In this document: positions 7,290 through 16,198 of the stretch, one piece after another
Layout of the letters: the number at the start of each line of letters is the position of its first letter
Position numbering within the stretch: the stretch's first letter is position 1
The notes under the pieces: generated by a model
Told to the model about the DNA's origin: nothing
What the model saw: the letters and a program-made list of their open reading frames with translations, nothing else
Database searches by the model: none
Translations under genes and position numbers: made by a program
Source: Bacillota bacterium
Lineage (GTDB): Bacteria; Bacillota; Clostridia; Christensenellales; Aristaeellaceae
Direction: 5' to 3'
Assembly (NCBI GenBank): GCA_023395615.1
Contig: JAEWYP010000019.1
Location: 124,001-188,000, forward strand
DNA length: 64,000 nt

Positions 7290-9786
7290 GATGGGTTGCC
7301 TCCGATGTTATGGAATCCGCAGGGGAAGAAATACTGCGGACTGTTTTCAGTTCTTCTTCCGGGCCAGAAACAGGATTCTCCATTCCGTTTGAATCAGCGC
7401 TTTTTTCCGGGCAGAATGTATTTTCCTGATCGGATAAAGCATCAGGTTCGGCAGTATGAAGGGGGGATGGCCCCTGAACGGAACTCAAAGCTTCGTCGGC
7501 AGCATGCTCGGCATCCTGTGGATCAACGTCCGGTTTCTTTATCAGCTCATGTGCCTCAACCGGGCTTTCCTCTGTGGCGGCGGGTGTTTCTGTTTTACCG
7601 TTCAACGCCTGCCGCTGTAACTGCTCCAGAGATAACGCCGGGTACTCGATCCTTTCGTGGAACACACCGTTTAACACAGCGGAGAATGCATCGCAGATTT
7701 TATCGATGTCGGAAAGGGTAACGGGGGCATGGCTTAATTGCCCGTCCTCCAGTTTGCCGCGCACCAACCGCTCAATAAACTCCTCAATCGCCTTGGGCGT
7801 CGGATCTGACATGGAGCGAACCGCAGCCTCTACGGTATCTGCAAGCATGATGATCGCGCTTTCTTTCATGTGCGGACGACGTCCGTCATAACGGAAGTCA
7901 TTAATATCTACAGGCTGACCGTTGGCCTGCTGGAGCGCCTTGTGGTAAAAATACATCACCGGTGTATCGCCATGATGTTCAATGATAATATCCTGTATCT
8001 CCTCCGGCAGATGGTATTGTTGCGCCATCATCAGGCCGTCGCGGGTATGTGCGGTCAGGATGGCGGCGGATACGTAGGGGTTGGTGTATTCATGAGGGTT
8101 TTCACCAATCTGATTTTCCTTGAAATATAAAGGGCGTTTCAGTTTACCAATATCATGGTAATAGGCTCCGGAACGTGCCAGCAACGGATTGGCCCCAATG
8201 GCTTCCGCGGCAGCCTCAGCCAGATTGGCAACGATGATACTGTGGTGATAAGTGCCGGGCGCTTCCATCAGAAGCCTGCGAAGCAAAGGCTGGTTAGGAT
8301 TGCACAACTCCAAAAGTTTGCTCTGTGTAGCCAGATGAAATATGGATTCCAGAATCGGTCCCAGGCCGAGGCACAGCAGGGAGGCCACCAGCGCGCCCGC
8401 AGCGCTCCAGAGTGAATTGGCAAACACATCCTGCACGGAAGTATTCGTCATGAAACCGATCGTAAGGATGATGGCAATGTTGGAAAGCGCCGTAACGACG
8501 CCGGCAAGCAGAACCTGCTGACGGTAGGGCCTTAACCTGATAATGACAATGGATAAAAAGCCGCTGATAATGGTCGTGAGCAGAATGTTGACCATTTCCG
8601 TCCCATATGTGCTGTTGCCCCCGGCGATCAGGGCGCTGACCACAACGGCCAGCGATACGGAGCCTGCCGCGGCGGGAGCTACGCCCATCATACCGGTCAT
8701 CATCATGGCACCCAGGAGAACCGGCGGCAAATAAAGATCGATCATCTTCGCGAAAATACACACGGCCAGCGTGATGTTGAGAATGATCATCTGTATCGCA
8801 AGTTTACGGGGTTTGCCCAGATCATGCGAACCAAAAAGGAACAACACCATGATATATGCGGCCATTGCCAGCAGAACCAACAGTCCGCCGCCAACATACA
8901 TGGTAAGGTCAAAATTCTCGTTATCCAGCAGGCCCAGGCTGCGAAGCATTTCCAGCTCATTCGCCGTTACGCGTTCCCGTGCGATCACGATATTCTGCCC
9001 CTGTTTGTAAATCACAGGTTCTACCGCGTCACGCGCTTCCTGCTGTAGTTTGGCAGTCGCATCCTGATCGATCACCATATTCGGCTGCACGACTTTTCGT
9101 AAAATCGGGGTCGCGACGTTCTGAAGCAAATCCATATTGGTTTTATAACCGATAATCTGCTGCAGATATTGTATCGACTCGTTGACATATCCCTCGCGGA
9201 TTGTGGTGTTCATGGTGTTTTCAACCGCTGAGGTAATATTGTCGTTAAGATCCAGCATATCCTGATCGGCTGTCCGCATTAATGTGTTGATCTGATAATC
9301 CGCCAGCGTTACAAGCGTAAACAGCGACTTGGCATATTCGATTTCAGCAGTCGTGAAAACATAAGCTTTTTGCTTTTGCAAATCGCCCGGTGCGTGCTGC
9401 TCCAATGTTTTTTGGCCGTATTGCTGTACGGTATTGGCCTGCGTCAGGATTGAGGTAAGGTTATGCATCACATCCGCCGTGACGCCTTCTTTATACAGAT
9501 AAGTTGGCTCTACCTTACTGGCGGCATCGTCACGATTGCGCTCTGTAGCGATTTCATCCACGACGTCCTTGGAAGCGGTGATCGTAGTGTAGGCAATGTC
9601 GCCAACCTGAAGGTTATAACGCTCAGGAGTAATCGCAAAGAAGAATAACGCCATCATCACCAGCGTGCCAAGCAGCAACACATACCAGCATCTTGCCTGC
9701 ATCGTGCGCAGTTTGGCCCAGAGAGCTGCAAATGACCACGGGCTGCGTTTGGCCCGTGTCCCAGCGGCATGCTTTTTAAGCGTCAT
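7279..9786 (-). CDS. pgpH: PgpH/YqfF-type 7TM-HD cyclic-di-AMP phosphodiesterase
   Basis: Membrane HD-domain enzyme of 835 residues that in known members cleaves c-di-AMP to pApA. Layout: one N-terminal membrane helix (about residues 33-53), an extracellular 7TMR-HDED region (about 60-295), seven membrane helices (about 300-500), then the cytosolic HD domain with TYHHSIIVANLAE and YYHDIGKLKRP (the HD pair) and IIEHHGDTPV. A tail of about 130 residues rich in Glu, Pro and Ser follows the HD domain and is longer than in typical relatives. The reading frame overlaps phoH by 4 bases upstream and the ybeY-cdd fusion by 11 bases downstream, so translation is probably coupled. c-di-AMP controls potassium uptake in Firmicutes, which links this gene in theory to the Trk block at 18.4-24.8 kb. 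Confidence 0.93.
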   Translation of the reverse strand: MTLKKHAAGTRAKRSPWSFAALWAKLRTMQARCWYVLLLGTLVMMALFFFAITPERYNLQVGDIAYTTITASKDVVDEIATERNRDDAASKVEPTYLYKEGVTADVMHNLTSILTQANTVQQYGQKTLEQHAPGDLQKQKAYVFTTAEIEYAKSLFTLVTLADYQINTLMRTADQDMLDLNDNITSAVENTMNTTIREGYVNESIQYLQQIIGYKTNMDLLQNVATPILRKVVQPNMVIDQDATAKLQQEARDAVEPVIYKQGQNIVIARERVTANELEMLRSLGLLDNENFDLTMYVGGGLLVLLAMAAYIMVLFLFGSHDLGKPRKLAIQMIILNITLAVCIFAKMIDLYLPPVLLGAMMMTGMMGVAPAAAGSVSLAVVVSALIAGGNSTYGTEMVNILLTTIISGFLSIVIIRLRPYRQQVLLAGVVTALSNIAIILTIGFMTNTSVQDVFANSLWSAAGALVASLLCLGLGPILESIFHLATQSKLLELCNPNQPLLRRLLMEAPGTYHHSIIVANLAEAAAEAIGANPLLARSGAYYHDIGKLKRPLYFKENQIGENPHEYTNPYVSAAILTAHTRDGLMMAQQYHLPEEIQDIIIEHHGDTPVMYFYHKALQQANGQPVDINDFRYDGRRPHMKESAIIMLADTVEAAVRSMSDPTPKAIEEFIERLVRGKLEDGQLSHAPVTLSDIDKICDAFSAVLNGVFHERIEYPALSLEQLQRQALNGKTETPAATEESPVEAHELIKKPDVDPQDAEHAADEALSSVQGPSPLHTAEPDALSDQENTFCPEKSADSNGMENPVSGPEEELKTVRSISSPADSITSEATHHED

Positions 9787-10769
9787 TGTCCCGCAGGCCT
9801 CCCTGTACGGTCGCGTTCATAGGATTCGTAAGCCTTTACGACAGTTTGGACAAGGTCGTGGCGAACCACGTCGGAATGAGTCAGGCGAACGATGGCGATT
9901 TCAGGAATTTCTTTCAGCACATCTACTGCCTGAAGCAAGCCGGACAGTTTTCCGGTCGGAAGATCGGTCTGTGTGTCGTCGCCGGTAACGACGACACGGG
10001 AGCCAGCCCCAAACCGAGTGAGGAACATCTTCATCTGTTCCGGCGTGGTGTTTTGCGCTTCGTCAAGGATGATAAAGCTCTCGGAAAGCGTCCTGCCGCG
10101 CATATAGGCAAGCGGAGCCACTTCCAGAATTCCCCGTTCCTGCAAACGCAGATAGGAGTCAGGCCCCATCATATCATATAATGCGTCATACAGAGGACGC
10201 AGGTAGGGATCAACCTTCTGGTTTAAATCGCCGGGCAGAAAACCGAGTTTTTCGCCTGCCTCTACCGCAGGACGGGTCAGAACAATCCGTTCGATTTCTT
10301 TATTCCGTAAAGCCACTACCGCCAAAGCCATGGCCAAATAAGTTTTTCCGGTTCCGGCGGGGCCTAGTGCAAAAGTAAGCTCATGGGTACGAATTGCGTT
10401 CACATATTGGTACTGTCCCAGTGTTTTACAGCGGATCGGTTTCCCGCGATGCGTAACGGCAACCGCTTCAAAGGCGATGTCGTCCAGCCTGTCCAAGCTG
10501 CCTTCTTTGACAAGGGCGGCGGCATAACGCAGAGTGGTGCGATCAATTTGCGCATGGCGAAGCACCAGAGACTTCAGCTTTTCGACTACTTCAGCCGCCA
10601 TCGCGACGTTTTGGTCACAGCCGGTAATGCGTAAATCATCCCCGCGAACGGATAGCGCGACGCTTAACTCACTTTCCAGCAAAGGAACGTTTCGTTCGTT
10701 TGCGCCGAAAAGAGAAAGATAATTCTCAAGGTTTTCTAACGACAGAATCGCCGTCGTTTCCTGCGCCAA
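9783..10769 (-). CDS. phoH: PhoH-family P-loop ATPase (YbeZ-like)
   Basis: Cytosolic ATPase of the PhoH/YbeZ family, functionally tied to YbeY in RNA metabolism. Walker A reads GPAGTGKTYLA, Walker B FIILDEAQNTTPEQMK, and VVVTGDDTQTDLP is the family sensor block. The frame stays open upstream to 10877, but that part contains the -35 and -10 elements of the gene's own promoter, so it cannot be coding. GGAGG is followed by an ATG (10775) only 2 bases later and by an in-frame TTG (10769) 8 bases later; the TTG is the better-spaced start, giving 328 residues. First gene of phoH-pgpH-ybeY/cdd-era, with 4-base overlap to pgpH. Confidence 0.9.
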   Translation of the reverse strand: MAQETTAILSLENLENYLSLFGANERNVPLLESELSVALSVRGDDLRITGCDQNVAMAAEVVEKLKSLVLRHAQIDRTTLRYAAALVKEGSLDRLDDIAFEAVAVTHRGKPIRCKTLGQYQYVNAIRTHELTFALGPAGTGKTYLAMALAVVALRNKEIERIVLTRPAVEAGEKLGFLPGDLNQKVDPYLRPLYDALYDMMGPDSYLRLQERGILEVAPLAYMRGRTLSESFIILDEAQNTTPEQMKMFLTRFGAGSRVVVTGDDTQTDLPTGKLSGLLQAVDVLKEIPEIAIVRLTHSDVVRHDLVQTVVKAYESYERDRTGRPAGQ

Positions 10770-10856
10770 ATACATTTCCTCCGTTCGGGGCGGCATTTGT
10801 GCTGCCCGTGATATCCCCTGCCCATTCATGGACACAGAAAAAAGAATATCAACAAT

Positions 10857-10884
10857 ATCATACAATAATCTGCCCATTTGTCAA
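10857..10884 (-). promoter_or_regulatory. Sigma-A promoter of the phoH-pgpH-ybeY/cdd-era operon
   Basis: On the minus strand TTGACA (10884-10879) and TATGAT (10862-10857) are 16 bases apart. The predicted start of transcription near 10850 leaves a leader of about 75 to 80 bases before the phoH start codon. Confidence 0.8.
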
Positions 10885-10962
10885 ATGATTTCCTTCTTCT
10901 GTGCCACAAAGAAGCACACATCAACGCAGTGTATATTTATGGTCATGTGCCTGTATTTTCTG

Positions 10963-10990
10963 TTGCAATCCTGTCCAAATCAGGTATAAT
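10963..10990 (+). promoter_or_regulatory. Sigma-A promoter of the sodium/solute symporter gene
   Basis: TTGCAA (10963-10968) and TATAAT (10985-10990) are separated by 16 bases. It faces away from the phoH promoter in the same 270-base intergenic region. Confidence 0.7.
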
Positions 10991-11046
10991 AAAACGCGTA
11001 GGGTTCCTTTGAAGGGACAATGTAGTATGGAAGGCGGGTATTCTTT

Positions 11047-12573
11047 ATGAAACTCCTGGTTTTGGTAGCTTATGCAGTGATGATGATCGTTATCATTTGC
11101 CTGACCGCAAAAAAGAATCTGTCGTTAAACGGCTTCCTGTTGGGAGGCCGAAACATTGGCCCGTGGATGAGCGCATTCAGCTACGGTGCCAGTTATTTTT
11201 CTGCCGTGATCATCATCGGTTATTCCGGTTCCATGGGCTGGAATATGGGCCTGTCCGCGATATGGTGCGGAATCGGCAACGCGTTGGTGGGCAGCCTTCT
11301 GGCATGGTCGCTGCTGGCCAAGCCAACACGCAGAATGGGGGAAAGGCTTCAGGTTGGAACAATTCCAGGCTTCTTTGAGAAACGTTATCAGAGCAAGACG
11401 CTCAAAGTGATCGCCAGCCTGATGATTTTCGTATTTCTGCTGCCCTACAGCGCCAGCGTATATAAGGGACTCGGCAATATGTTCACCAAGGCGTTCGGTT
11501 TCGATTATACATGGTGTGTGATCGGGATTGCGCTGCTTTCGTCCCTCTACCTGTTTGCGGGTGGTTACAAAGCAACGGCAATTACCGATTTTATTCAGGG
11601 GCTGATCATGCTGGTTGGCATCGTCGCCGTCGTGTTTTACGTGGTCCGCGCAGCGGGCGGCGTTACGGAAGGATTGAACCTGCTGGGTACGGAAGGAATT
11701 GGCGGAACGAATATGAACACGCTTTTTCCGCCTCAGGATAAAGCGGTCAGCCTGTTCAGCAACGTGATCCTCACGTCGCTTGGCGTACTGGGTATGCCGC
11801 AGATGATCCACAAATTCTTCGCCATCCGTGACGAAAAAAGTGTAAAGCGCGCAACCATCATCTCCACATTCTTTGCGTTGGTGGTAGCGGGAGGCGCGTA
11901 CTTCGCGGGCAGCTTCGGGCGTGTGATCCTCAGTAAAATCGCGGCTCCGGACGGTGCAGGCACGATGGCGTCACTGGTCGCCAGCGGGAAAATGCCGTTG
12001 GATCAGATCATGCCGACGATTCTCACGGATTCCACGGTAGTCGGCATCCCGGACGCGATGCTGGGGTTGTTCGTAGTACTATTGCTTTCCGCAAGCATTT
12101 CCACGCTAACAGCGCTGGTGCTGTCATCCGCTTCCGTTATTTCCGTTGACTTGATCGGGGCGATTGCACCCAACACCAAACCCAAAACAACGCTGTGGAT
12201 CATGCGTAGCCTTTGTATTGTTTTTGTGGTTTTCTCTCTGGTGGTCAATTTCCTGATGCAGAAAACGCCGATTGTCTCCCTGATGTCCCTGTCGTGGGGC
12301 ACCATCGCCGGCGCGTTCCTCGCGCCGTTCCTGTACGGCCTGCTCTGGCGCGGCGTAACGAAAGCGGGCGCTTACACCGGGGTTATCTGCGGTGCGCTGA
12401 TCTCGCTGATTCCGCCGCTGGCTACGGGAAACATGAGCCTTGCGCCTGTAAGCGGCGCTGCCGCCATGCTGGCCGGGCTGGTAATCGTTCCGGTTGTAAG
12501 CCTGTTTACAAAGAAAACCGGGTTCAGCAAAGAACATCTGGATACAGTGTTCGGTATTGCAGCCAAAGGATAA
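11047..12573 (+). CDS. Sodium:solute symporter (SSS family)
   Basis: Polytopic membrane protein of 508 residues, the usual size for the SSS family (PutP, PanF, SGLT fold; about 13 helices), which couples substrate uptake to the sodium gradient. Family marks include the N-terminal YAVMMIVIICLTAKKNLSLNGFLLGGRNIGPW, then FSYGASYFSAVIIIGYSG, and LYLFAGGYKATAITDFIQG in the middle. The substrate cannot be named: proline, pantothenate, sialic acid or other small organic solutes are all possible within the family, and no catabolic gene is adjacent. The start is preceded by GGAAGGCGGG. The gene is alone between its own promoter and a strong two-way terminator. Confidence 0.88.
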   Translation: MKLLVLVAYAVMMIVIICLTAKKNLSLNGFLLGGRNIGPWMSAFSYGASYFSAVIIIGYSGSMGWNMGLSAIWCGIGNALVGSLLAWSLLAKPTRRMGERLQVGTIPGFFEKRYQSKTLKVIASLMIFVFLLPYSASVYKGLGNMFTKAFGFDYTWCVIGIALLSSLYLFAGGYKATAITDFIQGLIMLVGIVAVVFYVVRAAGGVTEGLNLLGTEGIGGTNMNTLFPPQDKAVSLFSNVILTSLGVLGMPQMIHKFFAIRDEKSVKRATIISTFFALVVAGGAYFAGSFGRVILSKIAAPDGAGTMASLVASGKMPLDQIMPTILTDSTVVGIPDAMLGLFVVLLLSASISTLTALVLSSASVISVDLIGAIAPNTKPKTTLWIMRSLCIVFVVFSLVVNFLMQKTPIVSLMSLSWGTIAGAFLAPFLYGLLWRGVTKAGAYTGVICGALISLIPPLATGNMSLAPVSGAAAMLAGLVIVPVVSLFTKKTGFSKEHLDTVFGIAAKG

Positions 12574-12583
12574 TGAACAGGAT

Positions 12584-12623
12584 AAAAAACAGCCGTCCCA
12601 GTTTGAGTGGACGGCTGTTTTTT
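12584..12623. terminator. Two-way intrinsic terminator
   Basis: A perfect 15-bp inverted repeat: AAAAAACAGCCGTCC at 12584-12598 and its complement at 12609-12623, with a 10-base loop. The T runs on both strands make it work for the symporter gene and for the convergent kinase gene whose stop codon abuts it. Confidence 0.9.
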
Positions 12624-13475
12624 CTATTCAGTTTGACCAGGGAGGGCTTTCATCAGCTTAGGCAGGATGCGTTCAAACTGAACCCCGTATCTAAGCGGTT
12701 CGCCGCTTTCCAGCGTATCGCGGATGCTTTCATGGGTACAGTTCAGTGCCAGCGAAGCCGCGTCTTCCAACGGAAGGCCACCCAGCAGAGCTGAGAGCAG
12801 GAAACTGGCGAACACATCGCCCGTGCCATGGAAAACACCTGCGAATTTTGGCCGGAAAAGCATCTGAAAGAATTGATCCGATTTGCGATAAACAGCAATG
12901 CCGGTCTGATCATCGCTCAGCGAGACATCCGTAATAACAACACATTCCGGACCAATCGCAGCAAGCCCCTCAACGAGAGAACGGATATATGCTGTGTCAT
13001 ATCCTTCGGCACGATAGGGTGTATTCAGAAGATATGCGGCTTCTGTCAGGTTCGGCACAATCGTATGCGCGCGTGCGCAGAGTACGCGCATCTTGGCGGG
13101 CATGGCAGCATCCAGAAGTGAGTAGATTTTCCCATGATCCGCAAATGCTGGGTCTACAAAAATCAGCGTTTGCGGGTCACAGAGCGTTTCAATCATGGAA
13201 AGAACAATGCTGGTCTGTCTGGCGGAGGCAAGATAACCACTGTAAAACGCATCGAAATGAAGGCCCAGCGTGGCAATATGGCGGGCAATCGGTTCCAGCT
13301 GATCTGTCAGATCCAGATGAGTGTACCCGGTGAATTCGCCGGTGTGAGTGCTTAGCAGCGCCGTGGGAATCACCGACGTATCAACGCCTGCCGCCGACAG
13401 AATGGGCAGTGCGACAGTCAGGGAACAACGACCCACGCAGGAAATATCGTGAACAGCCAGCGCGCGCTTTTGCAT
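12624..13475 (-). CDS. Pyridoxal/pyridoxamine kinase (PfkB-like fold)
   Basis: Ribokinase-fold kinase of 283 residues related to PdxY/PdxK, which phosphorylates vitamin B6 vitamers to feed PLP formation. Residues near the N-terminus (VHDISCVGRCSLTVALPILSAAG) carry the family substrate loop, and the C-terminal FHGTGDVFASFLLSALLGG holds the anion-hole and catalytic Asp motif GTGD. The start at 13475 is chosen over an open frame extending 66 bases further because GGAGG lies 8 bases before it. It converges with the symporter gene and shares the terminator at 12584-12623. Hydroxymethylpyrimidine kinase is a less likely alternative. Confidence 0.87.
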   Translation of the reverse strand: MQKRALAVHDISCVGRCSLTVALPILSAAGVDTSVIPTALLSTHTGEFTGYTHLDLTDQLEPIARHIATLGLHFDAFYSGYLASARQTSIVLSMIETLCDPQTLIFVDPAFADHGKIYSLLDAAMPAKMRVLCARAHTIVPNLTEAAYLLNTPYRAEGYDTAYIRSLVEGLAAIGPECVVITDVSLSDDQTGIAVYRKSDQFFQMLFRPKFAGVFHGTGDVFASFLLSALLGGLPLEDAASLALNCTHESIRDTLESGEPLRYGVQFERILPKLMKALPGQTE

Positions 13476-13540
13476 GGCGGTTTCCTCCAATACAAGGTTT
13501 ATCCAATCATACACGAAAACCGAAAAAAAGCAAGCAGGCA

Positions 13541-13570
13541 TTGACAGAAACAGACTGCGTGGGGTATCGT
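13541..13570 (+). promoter_or_regulatory. Promoter of the ACT-UPF0210 gene pair
   Basis: A perfect TTGACA (13541-13546) is followed after 18 bases by TATCGT (13565-13570). The -10 element is a weak match. Confidence 0.55.
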
Positions 13571-13600
13571 ATCAGCAGTGAAAGCAGGGGAGGAATCCGC

Positions 13601-13873
13601 ATGCAAAAAGCGCTGGTTTCCGTTACAGGGCAGGATCAGGTGGGGATCATTGCGAAGGTAAGCGCATCGCTTTCCGAGCAAAACATCAATATTCTGGAGA
13701 TTTCGCAGACGATTCTGGACGGATGCTTTACCATGCTGATGGTAGTGGATATTGCCGGCGCCAGTGAAAATTTTGACCAGATTGCCGCCAGACTGGGCGA
13801 TGCAGGCAAGCAGATTGGTGTTCTGGTAACCATCCAGAGGATGGAACTGTTCGCTGCCATGCACCGGATATAA
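13601..13873 (+). CDS. ACT domain protein (UPF0237 family)
   Basis: A 90-residue single ACT domain (beta-alpha-beta-beta-alpha-beta) of the UPF0237 type. It opens with ALVSVTGQDQVGIIAKVSASL, the ligand-binding loop of ACT domains that sense small molecules such as amino acids, and continues with NINILEISQTILDGCFTM. It lies 13 bases before a UPF0210 gene; the two families are paired in many Firmicutes and some archaea, which suggests the ACT protein regulates or partners the larger one. The start at 13601 follows GGGGAGGAATCCGC; the frame is open far upstream but that part is antisense to the kinase gene. The ligand is unknown. Confidence 0.9.
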   Translation: MQKALVSVTGQDQVGIIAKVSASLSEQNINILEISQTILDGCFTMLMVVDIAGASENFDQIAARLGDAGKQIGVLVTIQRMELFAAMHRI

Positions 13874-13886
13874 CGGAGGAAAGTCT

Positions 13887-15233
13887 ATGCTTGAGGCGAA
13901 CGAGATTCTGCAAACTATCCATATGATCCAGGAACAGCATTTTGATATCCGAACGATCACAATGGGAATCAATCTGCTGGATTGTCACCGGAACACAGAC
14001 GCGGAAACCGCGGAATGCGTTTATGAAAAAATCGTACGCGTAGCCGGGAAGCTGAATCAGACCGGTAATGATCTGGAAAGCGAACTGGGCGTGCCAATTG
14101 TGAACAAACGACTGAGCGTTACCCCTGTTAGTATGATTTCCGGCTCGAACCCGGCGCTGATTGCCGACGCGCTGGATCAGGCGGCCGGTGAAGTCGGAGT
14201 AAACCTGATCGGCGGATATGGCGCCCTGATGCATAAAGGCGGAACAAACGCGGAATATACGTTGCTGGAAAGTATGCCGGAAGTATTCGCCAATACGAAA
14301 AGGCTTTGCGGCAGCGTGAACGTGGGAAGTACCCGGAGCGGGATCAATATGGATGCTGTTCGCAAAATGGGCGCGATCATCCGGCGTACTGCGGAATTGA
14401 CCGTAGCGGAAGATTGCTTCGGTTGCGCAAAACTTGTGGTTTTTGCCAACGCCGTAGAGGACAATCCCTTTATGGCAGGCGCGTTTCACGGCCCCGGAGA
14501 ACCGGAATGCGTGGTCAACGTTGGCGTAAGCGGCCCCGGCGTAGTACAGCGCGCGCTGGAAGCGGTGCGTGGACAGCCGTTTGACGTGGTGGCGGAAACC
14601 ATCAAACGTACCGCGTTTAAAATCACACGTGTAGGCGAACTGGTTGCGCAGGAGGCAGCGAAACGCCTTGGCGTTCCCTTCGGTATCGTAGACCTTTCTC
14701 TTGCGCCAACCCCGGCGCGAGGCGACAGCGTAGCATATATCCTGAAGGAAATGGGCCTGGAAATGGCAGGCGCGCCGGGTACCACCGCAGCCCTCGCGAT
14801 GCTGAACGATATGGTTAAAAAAGGCGGCGTGATGGCTTCCAGCCATGTGGGAGGGCTGAGCGGCGCGTTTATACCCGTGAGCGAAGACATCGGCATGATC
14901 GAGGCGGCGGAAGCTGGATGCCTGACGATTGAAAAGCTGGAAGCCATGACCTGCGTGTGCTCTGTCGGGCTGGATATGATCGCCATTCCCGGCGATACCA
15001 GCGCCAACGCGATCGCGGGCATCATCGCGGACGAAGCGGCGATTGGAATGGTTAACAATAAAACTACCGCAGTCCGCGTAATCCCGGCCATTGGGAAGAA
15101 GGCTGGGGAAAGCGTTAACTTTGGCGGCCTTTTTGGTTACGCGCCGATTATGAAGGTGAATCCCTTTGGCAATGATGCGTTTATCGAACGCGGCGGACGA
15201 ATTCCCGCGCCGCTTCATAGCCTGAGAAACTGA
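13887..15233 (+). CDS. UPF0210 (DUF711) family protein
   Basis: A cytosolic 448-residue protein of the DUF711/UPF0210 family, full length for the family. It is Gly/Ala-rich with repeated conserved loops such as GINLLDCHRNTD near the N-terminus, GFSALIHKGG-like GYGALMHKGGTNAEYT, NVGSTRSGINMDAV and a C-terminal GKKAGESVNFGGLFGYAPIM. The fold resembles glycyl-radical enzyme-like barrels in solved relatives, but no reaction has been established that I can cite from the sequence. It follows the ACT-domain gene by 13 bases with GGAGG in between, so the two are made together. The role is unknown; a metabolic function regulated by the ACT partner is the reasonable guess. Confidence 0.88.
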   Translation: MLEANEILQTIHMIQEQHFDIRTITMGINLLDCHRNTDAETAECVYEKIVRVAGKLNQTGNDLESELGVPIVNKRLSVTPVSMISGSNPALIADALDQAAGEVGVNLIGGYGALMHKGGTNAEYTLLESMPEVFANTKRLCGSVNVGSTRSGINMDAVRKMGAIIRRTAELTVAEDCFGCAKLVVFANAVEDNPFMAGAFHGPGEPECVVNVGVSGPGVVQRALEAVRGQPFDVVAETIKRTAFKITRVGELVAQEAAKRLGVPFGIVDLSLAPTPARGDSVAYILKEMGLEMAGAPGTTAALAMLNDMVKKGGVMASSHVGGLSGAFIPVSEDIGMIEAAEAGCLTIEKLEAMTCVCSVGLDMIAIPGDTSANAIAGIIADEAAIGMVNNKTTAVRVIPAIGKKAGESVNFGGLFGYAPIMKVNPFGNDAFIERGGRIPAPLHSLRN

Positions 15234-15271
15234 AACGATCAGGGAAATGCGATTGCATGGTATATAGATTT

Positions 15272-15712
15272 CTATAATTCCTTAATCAGATTCTTTTCTT
15301 CTTTACGTATGCGATACCCGCAGTGAAGATAAAACTGATGCGCTTTGACGCGATTAAAGCCGGATACCAGCCGTACCGCGAAACAGCCGCAGTCTCTGGC
15401 CCAATCTTCGACAGCGTTCAACAGCAAACGGCCAAGTCCCACGCCCTGGAAAGCTTCGTCTACCGCAAGCGCGAGGATATTTTTCATGCTACCCATATAC
15501 ACAACTTCATAATCCGCCGCATGCAGATAACCGCAAACCTCCCCGTCCTCTTCGCGGCAGACGACCCAGATCCGGTCCGTCGGTCTGACGAGGATTTTTG
15601 CAAGCCGCTCCCGCGTATCGCAAAGGGAATAGTCATATCCGAGAGAGCCCACGTTGATATCGCAAATTCGCTCCGCGTCGGAAAGACGAGCTAGGCGAAC
15701 GTACCAACTCAT
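15272..15712 (-). CDS. GNAT family N-acetyltransferase
   Basis: A 146-residue acetyltransferase. The acetyl-CoA pyrophosphate loop is visible as LAVDEAFQGVGLGRLLLNAVEDWA (Q-x-x-G-x-G/A pattern), followed by VSGFNRVKAHQFYLHCGYR, the usual motif B. The acceptor, protein or small molecule, cannot be deduced. Its ATG overlaps the stop codon of the upstream VOC gene (ATGA), so the two are translationally coupled. Confidence 0.88.
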   Translation of the reverse strand: MSWYVRLARLSDAERICDINVGSLGYDYSLCDTRERLAKILVRPTDRIWVVCREEDGEVCGYLHAADYEVVYMGSMKNILALAVDEAFQGVGLGRLLLNAVEDWARDCGCFAVRLVSGFNRVKAHQFYLHCGYRIRKEEKNLIKEL

Positions 15713-16179
15713 ACACGAGCACCCAGCACAGTGCGCACATAGGTAACGGGATGCTGGGTCAGTTGCGCGGTTTCCTCCACCGTATGGCCCTGCGCAACCA
15801 GACGGCGAAAAACCATAGGCATACTTTCACCGATTTCGATAATATGATGGTCGAGGTCGTAAATCCGCAATACCCGTTGCTTCCAGGGATATTCCCTGAT
15901 GGAATGCACTTTCTCAACGGTTGGATCTTCATTGATTCTGCGTTCAAAGTCATCCAGATTCTCGGTTTCGAAATACAACTCCATATTGTGTGATTTTTCA
16001 ACCACACTGTCTTCAGGCAGTCCAAGCAGCTCCGCAAAGTGTTCCTGCAAAGCCAAACCGTCTTTCAAACCGATGTTCCAGCCCAAATCGACTTCGACCT
16101 CGACCTCAAACCATTTCTGATAAAACGCGAGGCTCTTTCGTACATCTTTCACAGATAACAAAGCGCACTGATATTTCAT
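15709..16179 (-). CDS. VOC (glyoxalase/bleomycin-resistance) family protein with a C-terminal helical tail
   Basis: Residues 1-~118 form a VOC metal-binding fold: YQCALLSVKDVRKSLAFYQKWF at the start and RVLRIYDLDHHIIEIGE at the end, where the Glu of IIEIGE is the usual metal ligand. Members include glyoxalase I, dioxygenases and fosfomycin or bleomycin resistance proteins; the substrate here is unknown. About 38 further residues follow, with VAQGHTVEETAQLTQHPVTYVRTVL, which resembles a helix-turn-helix hairpin. A GGGAGG site precedes the start at 16179. It overlaps the GNAT gene by 4 bases. Confidence 0.82.
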   Translation of the reverse strand: MKYQCALLSVKDVRKSLAFYQKWFEVEVEVDLGWNIGLKDGLALQEHFAELLGLPEDSVVEKSHNMELYFETENLDDFERRINEDPTVEKVHSIREYPWKQRVLRIYDLDHHIIEIGESMPMVFRRLVAQGHTVEETAQLTQHPVTYVRTVLGARV

Positions 16180-16198
16180 GCCATTTCCTCCCTGTATG

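Noticed and set aside
10776..10877. N-terminal extension of PhoH
   Set aside because: It contains the promoter elements of the gene itself.
13728..15218. 496-codon open frame on the minus strand
   Set aside because: It is antisense to the UPF0210 gene, has no family motifs and arises from GC-rich codon positions.
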